From Aselliscus stoliczkanus (lineage: Eukaryota; Chordata; Mammalia; Chiroptera; Hipposideridae): a stretch of DNA of 64,000 bases. This document shows positions 21,961 through 33,326 of this stretch, piece by piece (positions within the stretch are counted from its first letter, which is position 1; each line of letters starts with the position of its first letter). Where the stretch lies: NCBI GenBank assembly GCA_033961575.1, contig CM066737.1, positions 88,966,271 through 89,030,270 on the forward strand, given 5' to 3'. The notes under the pieces were generated by a model. That model saw only the letters and a program-made list of their open reading frames with translations. It made no database searches and was not told the origin of the DNA. The position numbers and the translations under genes were made by a program.

Positions 21961-22200
21961 TTTGGAAAATGAACATGAATAAGTTTTTCCTCTTATAACA
22001 AAAGTAATAAATGTTCACTGTGGGAAACATAGAAGAAAGAAAACAAAAATTGAATCACCCATAACCACCCAGCTAACTGCTATTAACATAGCAGGGTTTT
22101 TTTTTTTAATTTCCTAATAAAATACAGAAGATATAATTTATATAATTTTGTACCCTAGCTTTTGTTGAGCAATGCAAGTTTATACTTCTTATTTTACCCT
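21961..22200. repeat. Diverged interspersed repeat, family uncertain
   Basis: AAAAGTAATAAATGTTCACT, GGGAAACATAGAAGAAAGAA and CACCCATAACCACCCAGCTA resemble a common dispersed motif (TTCACTGT-AGAAAA, CACCCATAATCCCACCACCC). I cannot assign the family safely. Confidence 0.35.
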
Positions 22201-22584
22201 TTCAAAGACAGATGTGAGCTATCTCCCCACCCCCTAACCCCCATGAAATACTCTTGGCTTCATATCGGGTAGGCAAGTAAGGCTACCACAAATTCTGCTT
22301 TCACCTCGATAACCCATGGATTTTCATAGTTCTATACAAACCCTATAATAATGCTTGGCTCAAGACCCAGTAAATGATAGGGGTTTCCAAGGATCATTCT
22401 AGAGACTGTATAGAGTACTGGTGTCATTCCCCTTAATCATCTTTCCAAAGCTCGCAGGTTTGGAACTTCTGTAGGAAGATTTGTCTAATGTTGAAAAATG
22501 TTTTGCTCCTTCTACATCCAGTAAAAACACCACCAGTATTTGGTTGGCTGCACCAGTGGTATAAAATGATTTCACTGACTAGAG

Positions 22585-22888
22585 CAGGAGTTGGCAAACT
22601 TTTGAGAAGGAAGAAACGCCAGGGGTCAGCAAACTGCGGCTCACGAACTGTGGCTCTGAGGTAAAATTGAAAATGAAAATAAAACTATCATAGTTTCACT
22701 TAAAAAAATTTTTTAAAGGGTATTATTCACATAATGGTGATTATGTAAAAATATATTTTTAGCTTTCAAATCATTTTTAAATTGTTGTGAGGGACAGGGT
22801 TGGCTCTTCCAGGGGTCGGCAAACTTTTGAGATGGAATGTACCCAAAGAGCCGCATGTGGCTCGCGAGCCACATTTTGCCGACCCCTG
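22585..22888 (+). mobile_element. Nonautonomous hAT element, apparently compound
   Basis: Ends are CAGGAGTTGGCAAA and TTTTGCCGACCCCTG, a hAT-type terminal inverted repeat. A perfect 8-bp target duplication GACTAGAG (22577-22584 and 22889-22896) is diagnostic of hAT. Internally a second CAGGGGTCAGCAAAC start lies near 22619 and a third CAGGGGTCGGCAAAC near 22811. The last unit, about 78 bp, is itself bounded by inverted ends. No transposase frame. Confidence 0.9.
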
Positions 22889-23219
22889 GACTAGAGGATG
22901 ACCCAGAATGGCAATTTAGAGCATCGAAAATAAAATTGTCTGAGGCAATCTTTGCAGCAAACTATGTGGAAAAAAATTTAAATATGCATTCCACCCCTCC
23001 CAATCCATCTTTAGATTTTGCCTCAAAATTTGCACAGGTGAAAAAAAAATCTTTGTTAATTTTTTGCCATCAGAGAGAATTTAACTGATTTTTATTTCCT
23101 CTTCTTTATTTCCAGTTGTTTTAAGTGGTTTCCACATTTTCTCGTGTGGATACATATATTCTGTATCAATATATTTGTCATATGTAGCACTTTTCCTCAG
23201 ATGCTTTCTTTTAATTTGG

Positions 23220-23813
23220 GTTTTTTTTTTCATTGGGGAACAGCCATGGTCATTGGTTACGCATTGCTTTCATGGTACAGTGGCATAGTTGACTTTTTGT
23301 TTTTTAAAGATTTTATTAGGGAAAAGGAACAGTGTTGGGGAATTGAGGAAGGGGAACAGCCAAGTTGTTGTCCTTCAGTCTTAGTTGTGGAGGGTGCAGC
23401 TAGCTCAGCTCCAAGTCTAGTTGCCATCCGGCAGCCTGTTGGCAGCTTGCAACCACTCAGCTCAAGATGCCGTGTTCAATCTTAGTTGCGGACATAGCCC
23501 ACCATCCCATGAGGGAGTCAAACTGGCAATCTTGTTAGGAGCAGGTGCTCTCACCAGCTGAGCCATCCTGCCACCTGGTGGCAGCTCAGTGGCAGCTCAG
23601 CTCAGGCGCAGCTCACTGGCCCATGTGGGAATCGAACCGGCGACCCTGTTGCTCAGAGCTTATGCTCTTAACCAACTGAGTCACTTGGCCGGCTCCATGG
23701 TTGACTCTTTTAGGGAGGGCACAGCTCACAGTGGCCCATGCGGGGATCAAACTGGCAACCTTGGTATTATCAACACCACACTCTACCCAGCTGAGCTAAA
23801 CCGGTCACCCCTA
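23220..23813 (-). mobile_element. SINE family D split by compound SINE E
   Basis: Left part: poly(T), AACAGCCATGGTCATTGGTT, GCATTGCTTTCATGGTACAG. Right part: GGAGGGCACAGCTCACAGTG through CCGGTCACCCC. TCCTCAGAT on both sides is the outer target duplication. Confidence 0.9.
23298..23695 (-). mobile_element. Compound SINE E with two tRNA-like units
   Basis: On the minus strand the head GAGCCGGCCAAGTGACTCAG with box B GGTTCGATTCCC is followed by GGCAGGATGGCTCAGCTGGT with box B AGTTTGACTCCC, then a body ending near TTCCCCTTCCTCAATTCCCC. It is flanked by CATRGTTGACTYTT from the D element, so it inserted later. Confidence 0.88.
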
Positions 23814-24119
23814 TCCTCAGATATTTATTTTTTTCAATATTTACACAACTTATCTCCATCATCCTCCCCCCGCCCTACCCTTTTTTAAAACTAACAATTA
23901 GTTTCTCTTCAGTTCTTATTCAGTCAGAAATATCTGACTTGACCCTTGGTTGTAACTTCTGTTTTGCTTTTTACAGTGAGTTTTTATGTGTACTATTGGG
24001 AGATGTTCTTTTTTAACCTTCAAATTAAAAAAGGGAGAGTTTTTGATTCCTTTTAAGTCAAAATACAACTGTTCTATTCTAAAGCTTCCTTTTAAAAAAA
24101 AATAGAACCAAATCCTCAT

Positions 24120-24900
24120 CGGTAGTAATTAATTTTGACAATGTAGGCTCAGTAGCGATTCACAAACCTGTACTTTGTGCATCAGCATTCCTTATTATTT
24201 TAATTAAAGTGGAACGTTGTGCCCTCGCTAATCATTAATGGGTTTTCATTTTGTAAATGACATTTTCAGAAGTTAAAACAGTGAGTTCATGTGAAGTCCA
24301 CAGGCAACAGTGTTGAAATTAGTATCACCATAGCAACAGTCTTCCATCATTAGCATTCAGGGCAACAGGAGGTGTTTTGTTGTGTTTTGTTTCCCAAAAA
24401 AAGAAAGAAAATCTTCAAACGCAAAGCCTAATGAAATTCTTTTGGTAGATATTTATGTTTCTTGTATGTATGTGTACTGTATTAGATCTTTGAGTCTATA
24501 TAGAATTTTTTAATTGCGATGTGGACCGTCTCCTTTCCAGATTTGCGTTTTCCCTAGTATACCGGTTAAATTTCATGATCTTTCCCCAGCTGTACACGTT
24601 TGACCTGCTGAGCAGCATTTAGTCATTGCCAACCCGCAGCTCACCAATACAGTGGACCTAGAGAATCTGTATTCATAAAAATACTTGGTTCAATCAAAAA
24701 GTGTTATATGCATTCATGACTTTTGCATTTAACTTGGGGGAAATAGATTTATTCTGTTAGATCCTCTAGCGAACTCGCTTAGTAAAAAAATAGAACCACA
24801 CTGTAGAAATAGGTCAACGATGATTATCATTCACCTTTAGATGGAATTAAAGTGAGTCAAATAGAGACCAATGTTATCTTAGCTAAGTCTCAAGCAATGG
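24120..24900. other. Repeat-free stretch, candidate conserved noncoding DNA
   Basis: No SINE, LINE or DNA transposon recognised. It holds TAATTA-type homeodomain core sites (24128, 24237 region) and an RFX-like X-box GTATCACCATAGCAAC at 24322-24337. No coding frame. Regulatory role is an inference only. Confidence 0.3.
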
Positions 24901-26553
24901 TATCACACGATTACTGTGTGTGTGTTATTGCGTTGTAATATTCCTAGCAACTTTAACAGTGGTGTATCTAGCATTTATGTTTTTTCTCAGTGCTAAAATG
25001 CATTAAAAAAGAGCACCATATTGACCTACCAGCTGCTTCTAAATCACATCAGTAGTAGGTAATTATGAAATTCAAATGAAGTTTCATTTTCATATATTGT
25101 CCCAAAATATCATAGCTCAAACCTAGAAGTGTTGCCCAAGCTTGGATGTAGACAGGTATGCATGCACCTCTTACTTTGCAACATGAATCATAGCTGTCTT
25201 CCCTGCTACATGTAAGAACAAGAAGTTTTGCATTCCACTTAGGTGCCTGAAGACAAGCCTGTGCTAGCCCACACTCATAAAACAAAATGGAGCAAAGGAC
25301 ATGGCTTTCAGTTAGAGATGCATGTGTGTTATCATTCTGTCTCACAATGGATGATTCTCTAGATCACTTGAGTCACCCAGCCAATGGACTGTAACCCAGT
25401 GCTTCTGTGGTATGGAAAGGCAGCAAGCCCCAGGAGCCACATATTCCGCTGCAAGCTCCACGACAGTAAGACCATAAAACTCAGATGTATGCACACATAA
25501 ATAGGCACCTTCTACTTCTGCAGTGCTCCACCCAATCTTTGCCTAATCCATGGCTGGTCATCAAATGATATCATAATTAGAAAAGAGCTTTTACTTTAGA
25601 TTTTCCACCTGCCATGATGCTGTTAAGAAGCAGTACAAGCCAATCAGATGTCTGTATTCACAATATGCATTATGTAAGGATAGTTCAAAGCCATTATGCA
25701 GGGATCCATGAAACTATGAAAACCACTTCTGACCTTGTGGTACCGGCACCTACTATCTTCCTTTTTCACTTACATGATGGAAAGATTTCACAGTTAGCTT
25801 TTCATTCCAACAGATCTTGCAAAGCCAAAAACTAAATAGAATTCTAATGGAAATAACTCCTAAACATTATATTTTTCTTCTCAATAGCCTGATGTTTTCT
25901 CTGCTAACATACATATAAGTTCAAAGAAGATTTGTGCTACGGATTTCCAAAGAAACCACACAAACCAAAGGTTCTCATATTCACTACTCGTCACTTGTCA
26001 CTCTGAGGATGGTGGCCTTTGGATTCCATCTCTACCACTTGGAATCCAAAGTTCCAACCCCACTCCTGCTTTGAAGACACATAGAGTATCAGACAAGACT
26101 TAGATTACCACTACATGAAGAATGTGGACCATAAACTGATATAGGTAATCCAGTTACAGATGTAGTATATAATCATAGACCTTAGTTTCCAGTGGCTTTT
26201 CTCCAGTTTTCCATCAATCAATTTCCCTGGCTGAGACATTAGCATTTGCGAGTGGCCATGATTCCTATATCAGGGACAGGAAAGTAAGTACAGACTTTAG
26301 AAAAGATTAATTTTCTTAGAAGTAAACCACTCTACAAACTCCAAAGTATGTGTTGAGACATGGAAACTCAAAGGATTAAGAGCAGCTAATGGTTTAGAAA
26401 GATTCTACTTGACCTCTAGTGCTGTAAGGTTTAATCCAATTTAGAGCCATGTCAGTCCATGTGTAGAGCATGAAACCTAGAGGATAATGAAAAGCCTGGG
26501 ACTCTGGTGCCAATAAGAAAGTTCTACCAATTGGGTGAGATGTGAAAGCATTT
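24901..26553. other. Single-copy sequence, no gene seen
   Basis: No recognisable repeat. The 98-codon minus frame at 25049-25345 and the 73-codon plus frame at 25614-25835 have no recognisable domain. Confidence 0.35.
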
Positions 26554-26569
26554 AAGACTTGGTCTCAGG

Positions 26570-27013
26570 GGCCGGCCGAGTGGCGCATTGGTTAAGCGCT
26601 GGTTTTGGGATGCCAGCGGCCCCGGTTCGGATCCCACATGAGGGCCAGTGACACTGCCCTCTACAGCTAACATCAGCTCCACCTGGAGCTGGGCTGTGCG
26701 AGCCCCGGTGATGGTGTGGGCTGCAGCCCCTGCTGCAGTGGTCTGCCATAGGCTACAGTGAGTGGCCCGCAGCCAGAGTGAGCTGCTGGCAGCCAAGCGT
26801 GAGCTGCCAATAGCTGTGGTGAGCGACATCCAGAGGCCAGCGACCGATCTGCCTCATCCAGGAAGAGCGCAATGACGATACCAACAGTGAAGCAACATCC
26901 TCCGCAACTAAACTGAAGAACAAAAAGACAGCAACTTGTCTGTTCCCCTTCCCCGATTCCCCAACGCTGTTCCCCTCCGCCAATTCCCCAATAAAATCTT
27001 TAAAAAAAAAAAA
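26570..27013 (+). mobile_element. SINE family C, full length
   Basis: A-like head (GGGCCGGCCGAGTGGCGCAT, box B GGTTCGGATCC) with GGTTTTGGGATGCC and the short form CCCACATGAGGG, a GC-rich body with CTGCAGCCCCTGCTGCAGTG, and the 3' end CCCCAATAAAATCTTT plus poly(A). The AATAAA and TCTTT pair is the mark of T+ class SINEs. The perfect 16-bp duplication AAGACTTGGTCTCAGG suggests youth. The several overlapping frames here are SINE artefacts. Confidence 0.96.
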
Positions 27014-27029
27014 AAGACTTGGTCTCAGG

Positions 27030-27578
27030 AATATTATGAGGAAAATTCACGTGAGCAATGATTGCAGTTATGAAGCCTGTTATTCATTCCCCACTTGTCC
27101 AACTATACTTCTTTCACTTAGCTAAAAGTAGTTCTTTGTAACATGAGGACCCACTTGTCTGTCTTTAGGTGAGGTTTAGAAAGATGCCTATAAAATAATT
27201 CTGTGCTAGAAATCAGGGTCTCTTTACCCACTGTAAAGGGAGCAGTAAACAGAGTTTTCTCGGGGGAATTGTTCAGTACTCTGTGAGTCTCCATAAAAAT
27301 CTTTGTGATAAAGTTGTCTTTACTGAAGTCATCATCCATTGAATGAAAAAATCAGTTATTGTTAGCTTTTTGAAAATGGAAACATTTGGGCCTTCTCAGT
27401 GATACTTTCAGTTTTTCACAACCAAGAGCCCTGAAGGTATCAGTTTTATTTTTAGATGCCATACTTATGGATAGTTATGGAATTTATATAGAGTATGGTT
27501 TAAAGGACTATTCAATTGTAGGGCAATCATTCCGTTTATTCCCATGGTGGAGCTAAACTGAGCCATTCCAGATCAACA
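27030..27578. other. Single-copy sequence
   Basis: Nothing recognised. The 73-codon minus frame at 27118-27339 is unsupported. Confidence 0.35.
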
Positions 27579-27590
27579 AGAATCTATTCT

Positions 27591-27751
27591 CTAGGGGTCT
27601 GGCTGAGTGGCTCAGTTGGTTAAGAGCTCACTCAAGAGTGCGAGCTGAGCTCTGAGCAACGGCGGTTCGATGCCAGCCCGAGCTGAGTTGCCGTTAAGCT
27701 GCCAACAGGTGGCAGGATGGCTCAGCTAAAAAAACCAACAACAACAACAAA
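27591..27751 (+). mobile_element. SINE family B
   Basis: GGGTCTGGCTGAGTGGCTCA to GGCAGGATGGCTCAGCT, with a (CAA)n-rich tail. AGAATCTATTCT on both sides is the target duplication. Confidence 0.94.
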
Positions 27752-27838
27752 AAGAATCTATTCTTTTCAAATTCAGAAAGGAGATTTCCCATTGTGGATA
27801 ATCCATGTTCAGTGTTTAACCCTCAGGAAGATTTTCTT

Positions 27839-28468
<630 letters not shown>

Positions 28469-28482
28469 AGGAAGCTTTTCTT

Positions 28483-29071
28483 AATAGCTTCTTCTGATCT
28501 TAAATCTTTGGTCTGTTCTCAGGACATATTGAAGAGTTAGGTACCAAACTTTTTAATATCTCCCATTATGAAAGGTCAATTTTTGGATTGTTTTGCTCAT
28601 ATCCAGAGTACATGCCCCTCTGTGCTTGACATTTTAGCTTCTGTTTTCAGGGTTTAGATAATGCAAATGAATCGATTACATCATCAAAGTTAAGTTTCTC
28701 TTATAAGTTTATTCTCAGCACTCATAAGTAAGAGTTTCCTGGCCTTTGGCTGCTATATAGGTCTCAGTTTATTTCGGCACATTTCCCCCTACATTAGAGC
28801 AGCCAAAAAATTAGAATCAATTGCAGATTTCACCAATACACAATACCAATTCACATACACTGAAAGTATATTGAAAGCAAAGTTCAAATATCTCTTATAA
28901 ACAGACAAATACTCAATTCCACGTATACTTTACTGAAACTCATATGCTCACCAGTCACTTTAAGAGCATCTCCTAGATCAGCACTGTTCAGTCAATATTC
29001 CCTCACTTAACACGGGAAATTTACATTTGAGTTCTATTTAAGGAAATAGATTCAGCATGCCATAAGCAGAT
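28483..29071. other. Single-copy AT-rich sequence
   Basis: No repeat or coding signal recognised. Confidence 0.35.
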
Positions 29072-29089
29072 CATTCTTAGTCTTCTTCT

Positions 29090-29272
29090 TTTTTTTAATC
29101 TTTTTTTTAAATTGGGGAATAGTGTGTTTTTCCAGGACCCATCAGCTCCAACTCAAGTAGTTGTTTCAAACTAGTTGTGGAGGGCACAGCACCTTGGCCC
29201 ATGTGGGGATGGAACCAGCAACCTTGGTGTTATGAGCCTGTGCTCTAACCAACTGAGCTAACCAGCCGCCCC
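29090..29272 (-). mobile_element. SINE family F
   Basis: Inverted F: poly(T), ATTGGGGAATAGTGTGTTTT, GGACCCATCAGCTCCAACTC and CTAACCAACTGAGCTAACCA. A short CATTCTT on both sides may be the target duplication. Confidence 0.92.
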
Positions 29273-29484
29273 CATTCTTCAGTGGTCACTTTCTGCATTG
29301 ATCACTCAAGGGATCGGGTCTCCTCCTCGAAGGACCCTAGGATTGAAACCTTGTCCTTCAACTTATCTATGAGAGTATATCTCTGTAATGTGTCATCATC
29401 AGCCATCAGTATCTCCAGTAAACTAATAAGAATGCAGAAATGGATTTATAGAAGTGTGAAGATAGTAAAACCATGAATGTGAGA

Positions 29485-29900
29485 GGAAGAAATAATCTTA
29501 GAGATAATCCAACACAAAGTCTTCATCTTACAGATAAGAAAATGGAAGTCCAAAAAGGGAAAATAATTTGGGTAAGGTGGCTAAACTGGCCTAGCAAACC
29601 AAATCTTATGACACCTGGTCCCAAGGTCCTTCTATGATACAAGCTATGGTTGTTAGAGTAGAAAGAATATGCAAGTAGGGACTTTACAAGTAATCCCACA
29701 TGTTTGTATAACACTTCATAAAACACGTTTACATCTTTGATCCCATTTGATTCTTGCAATGTCCCATGGAGGGTTTGGATAGCATGTACAGTTATCCTCA
29801 TTTTCACAGATATGGGAAGTGAAGCTCTGAGATGTTTTGATTTACCTAAGATCACTTACCATGCAGTAAAAGATGGGACCTAAGTCATTTTTCTCTAAGC
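29485..29900 (-). repeat. Two adjacent MIR fragments
   Basis: First, ATCTTACAGATAAGAAAATG and AAAATAATTTGGGTAAGGTG (29525-29600). Second, TCCTCATTTTCACAGATATG, GAAGTGAAGCTCTGAGATGT and GATTTACCTAAGATCAC (29795-29870). Both match the MIR antisense layout (TTTTACAGATGAGGAAACTG, GAGGTTAAGTAACTTGCC). Confidence 0.7.
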
Positions 29901-30017
29901 TGAAGGCTTGGTCTATTGTGCCATATTGTTAATTCATTCCTGTTGGTAAGCAACACAAAGGAAAAATGTTTGTAATCATGTCTCTCTTTCATGTCCAGGC
30001 CAGCCACTCCACTTTTT

Positions 30018-30617
30018 TTTTTTAATGTACACAATTTTTTAAAACTTTATTGGGGAACAATGTGTTTTGTTTTTTAGGTTTTTTTATCAATTGGGGAATT
30101 GGGGGAGGGAAACAGCATTGGGAAATCAGGGAAGGGAAACAGACAAGTTTCTGTCCTTTTGTTCTTCAGTCTAGTTGCGGAGGACGTTGCTTCACTGGCC
30201 CATGTTGGTATCGTCATTGCACTCTTCCCAGATGAGGCAGATGGAGGAACAATGTGTTTTTTTTCAGGGAGCAATGTGTTTTTTCCAGGACCCATAAGTT
30301 CCAAGTCAAGTTGTTGTCCTTCAGTCTTAGTTGTGGAGGATGCAGCTCAGCTCCAAGTCCAGTCACCATTTTCAGTCTAGTTGCGGGAGACGCAGCGCAC
30401 CATCCCATGTGGGAGTCGAACTGGCAACCTTGTTAAGAGCATGCACTCTATCAAATTGAGCCATCCAGCCACCCACCAGCAGCTCAGTAGCAACTCAGCT
30501 CAAGTCATTGTCTTCAATCTAGTTGCAGAGGGAGCAGCTCACTGGCCCATGTGGGAATCGAACTGGCAACACTGTTGCTCAGAGCACACACTCTAACCAA
30601 TTGAACCACTGGGCTGC
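30018..30617 (-). mobile_element. Compound SINE E/C, about 600 bp
   Basis: Minus-strand head GGGCAGCCCAGTGGTTCAAT with box B AGTTCGATTCCC, then a second unit with GGCTGGATGGCTCAATTTGA and box B AGTTCGACTCCC, then body segments of C type (GAAGAGTGCAATGACGATAC, TGTTTCCCTTCCCTGATTTC) with F-type GGACCCATAAGTTCCAAGTC patches between. CCAGCCAYTCCASTTTTY (30000-30017, 30618-30635) is the outer target duplication with three mismatches. Confidence 0.8.
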
Positions 30618-30664
30618 CCAGCCATTCCAGTTTTCACCTAAGCTTTGAAAAATATTATGTCCTT

Positions 30665-30859
30665 TTTTAAAAATATTTTTATTGGGGATTGTTGGGGAGC
30701 AGTGGGTTTCCCCAGGACCCATCAGTTCCAAGTCAAGTAGTTGTTTAAGTCTAGTTGTGGAAGTCACACCTCAGCGGCCCATGTGGGAATCAAACCCACA
30801 ACTTTGGGTTATGAACACTGTGCCCTGTGCTCTAACCACCTGAGCTAACCAGCAGTCCC
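30665..30859 (-). mobile_element. SINE family F
   Basis: Inverted F with GGACCCATCAGTTCCAAGTC, AAGTCTAGTTGTGGAAGTC and CTAACCACCTGAGCTAACCA. TATTATGTCCTT is a perfect 12-bp duplication. It lies only about 45 bp from the compound SINE on its left. Confidence 0.94.
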
Positions 30860-30871
30860 TATTATGTCCTT

Positions 30872-31340
30872 CTCTTTAGCTTGCTGGTTCACCCCTTTGT
30901 TTGAGGGTCAGAACTGTGTTTCATGCAGTCACTGAACTGATATGACCATTTGATGCACACCCCACACTGCCACCAACCCCCTCCATCTCAACCCTGCTCT
31001 GTTTCTCCCTGTGCTCTAAACTGTCCGGTACTACATACATCTTAAAAGCAGCAAGCATGGGGAAGTTTTTGATCTCCATATAACACAGAAGCAAATGTAT
31101 AATATGGCTATAGAAAACAACCAGCAGGTGAGGCTGTGACACTATAATTTTAACCTAAGTCTCATTACCACATTAAAGTATCTTAGTTCAATAAATGGAT
31201 CAGAAAATATGGTGTTGTTTTTCCTAAATGCTGTCAAAACAACAAAAAAATCATTAGGCAGTACTATTTCGGTAATGTGTTGTGTTGAATGCATTGTTTT
31301 CAAGGGCATTTTCAAAACAAGTTGCTTAAATCAGATTTTT
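30872..31340. other. Single-copy sequence
   Basis: No repeat recognised. The 73-codon minus frame is unsupported. Confidence 0.35.
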
Positions 31341-31461
31341 TTTTTACCTTAAAGAATAACACATTCAGAAAGTATACAAAAATGATAAATGTTCAGCTCA
31401 ATGCAGTCATCACAAAATGAATACCCATGTTCACCATCTAGAACAATAAATAAAACATTAC

Positions 31462-31638
31462 CAGCATCCCAAAAGGAAACCCTACCTGCCTAACTACCTG
31501 ACTTCTGGGACAGAGAGAGAATAGAAGCAAATATGGTAAAATATTAACAGTTGGTGAGTATATGTGAATAGTTTATGGATATTCTTTTAATTTTTCAGTA
31601 GGTCTGAAAATTTCAAAATAAAAAAGTTAGGGAGAAAG
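31462..31638 (+). mobile_element. L1 3' end fragment nested in opposite L1
   Basis: AAATATTAACAGTTGGTGAG, AATTTTTCAGTAGGTCTG and TTTCAAAATAAAAAAGTTA match the sense 3' end of an old L1. ATAAAACATTAC occurs on each side and can be its target duplication. The left boundary is uncertain. Confidence 0.6.
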
Positions 31639-31736
31639 ATAAAACATTACTAATAACTCAGAAAGCACCACCCCACCCCCATATTCTCTTCCAATCACCA
31701 TTCCTCCCTTATCCTAAAAGTAACCTCTACCCTGCT

Positions 31737-31841
31737 TTTTTTTTTTTGAGGGCCGTGTTACTGGCCCTGATATGTGGGACCAGAACCAGGGCCGCTGGCT
31801 TCCCAAGCCAGCACTTAACCACCGCACCACTCTGTCGGCCC
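31737..31841 (-). mobile_element. SINE family A
   Basis: Inverted A with the intact stem GGCTTCCCAAGCC, ending CACTCTGTCGGCCC. It abuts a truncated B directly. Confidence 0.92.
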
Positions 31842-31893
31842 TCAGCTCACACTCTTGAGCAAGCTCTTGACCAACTGAGCCACTCGGCCGGCC
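31842..31893 (-). mobile_element. SINE family B, 5' head only
   Basis: Reverse complement of the B head: AGCTCACACTCTTGAGCAAG, CTCTTGACCAACTGAGCCAC, TCGGCCGGCC. About 50 bp only, with no 3' body, so the remainder was lost or replaced when neighbours inserted. Confidence 0.85.
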
Positions 31894-31910
31894 GCCTTTC
31901 CATATCCTTT

Positions 31911-32482
31911 TTTTTAAAGATTTTATTGGGGGGCCGGCCGAGTGGTGCGGTGGTTGGGCACTGGCTTGAGAGGCCAGCGGCCCCGGTTCGGGTCCCACTT
32001 ATGAGGGCCAGTGACACTGCCCTCAAAAAAAATAAAATAAAATAAAGATTTTATTGGGGAATTGGGGGAGGGGAACAGCGTTGGGAAATTGGGGAAGGGG
32101 AACAGACAAGTTGCTGTCCTTTTGGTTCTTCAGTCTAGTTGCGGAGGACGTTGCTTCTCTGGCCCATGTTGGTATCATCATTGCGCTTTTCCTGGATGAG
32201 GCAGATTGGTCGCCGGCCTCTGGATGGTCGCTCACAGCGGCTCTTGGCAGCTCACTTTGGCTGCCGGCCGCTCACGCTGGCTGCTGCCCACTCACTGTAG
32301 CCTATGGCAGCTGACTGCAGAAGGGGCTGCAGCCTACACCATCACCGGGGCTCACACAGCCCAGCTCCAGGTGGAGCTGTTGTTAGCTGTAGAGGACAGT
32401 AGTGTCACTGGGCCTCATATGTGGGATCTGAACTGGGGCTGCTAACAACCAGCTCTTAACCAATGCGCCACTTGGCCAGCCC
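31911..32482 (-). mobile_element. SINE family C split by SINE A
   Basis: Inverted C: AAAGATTTTATTGGGG, GGGGGAGGGGAACAGCGTTG, GGATGAGGCAGATTGGTCGC, to CACTTGGCCAGCCC. TCCATATC(C)TTTT on both sides is the outer duplication. An A element sits near its 3' tail. Confidence 0.92.
31932..32045 (+). mobile_element. SINE family A nested in C
   Basis: GGGCCGGCCGAGTGGTGCGG to CTGCCCTC with an (AAAAT)n tail. AAAGATTTTATTGGGG, which is C sequence, is repeated on both sides, so A inserted after C and in the opposite orientation. Confidence 0.95.
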
Positions 32483-32855
32483 TCCATATCTTTTGATGCA
32501 CATGTTGCATACATTTATGTTAAGTATACATCTGTGAGTAAAATTGCCTATGTTGACATTATGCATATGCTAAGCTTTAGTAGATACTTCCAAACACTTT
32601 TCCAAAGTGGTTGTACAAATTTACACTCCCACTAGCAGTGGATGAAAGTTCTAATTGCTTCATATCTCAACAACACTTGATAATGTTAGTCTTTAAAATT
32701 TTAGCTGTTGCAATGAGTGTGTAGTAGAATCTAAATGTGATTTTAATTTGCATTCCCCTGATTGCTTATAAGACTGAATATACTACATGCATTTGTTGGT
32801 AATTTTGGGTATCCTTTTGTGTGATGTATGTATTCAATTTCTTGCCAATTTTTTG

Positions 32856-32958
32856 TGTTTTTTTGAGGGCAGTGTCACTGGCCCTTATATGTGGGACCTG
32901 AACCAGGGCTGCTGGCTTCCCAAGCCAGCGCTTAACTGCCGCGCCACTCGGCCAGCCC
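32856..32958 (-). mobile_element. SINE family A in L1
   Basis: Inverted A, GAGGGCAGTGTCACTGGCCC to CACTCGGCCAGCCC. TCTTGCCARTTTTTT flanks it. Confidence 0.93.
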
Positions 32959-33326
32959 TCTTGCCAGTTTTTTTTTTTATTGGTTTATCCCTCTTTTTCT
33001 TATTGATTTATAGTTGTTTACATATTTTGGGTGACAACCCTTTGTAAACTACATGTGTTGCAAATATTTTCTCTCATTGTGTAGCTTACTTTTTAACTTG
33101 CTTGTGTCTTTTGATGAGTAGATTTTAATTTTACTGTAGTCCAGCATATAACTTTTTTATAGTTAATTCTTTTTCTTATTTAAGAAATCTTTGCCTAACC
33201 AATATCATGAATATTTTCTCTTGCATTGTTTTCTGTATTTTTTTATCTTTCACATTTAGATATACAGTCCAACTAGAATTGACATTTTTGTGTCACATGT
33301 AAGAAAGGCATTGAGCTTCATTTTTT

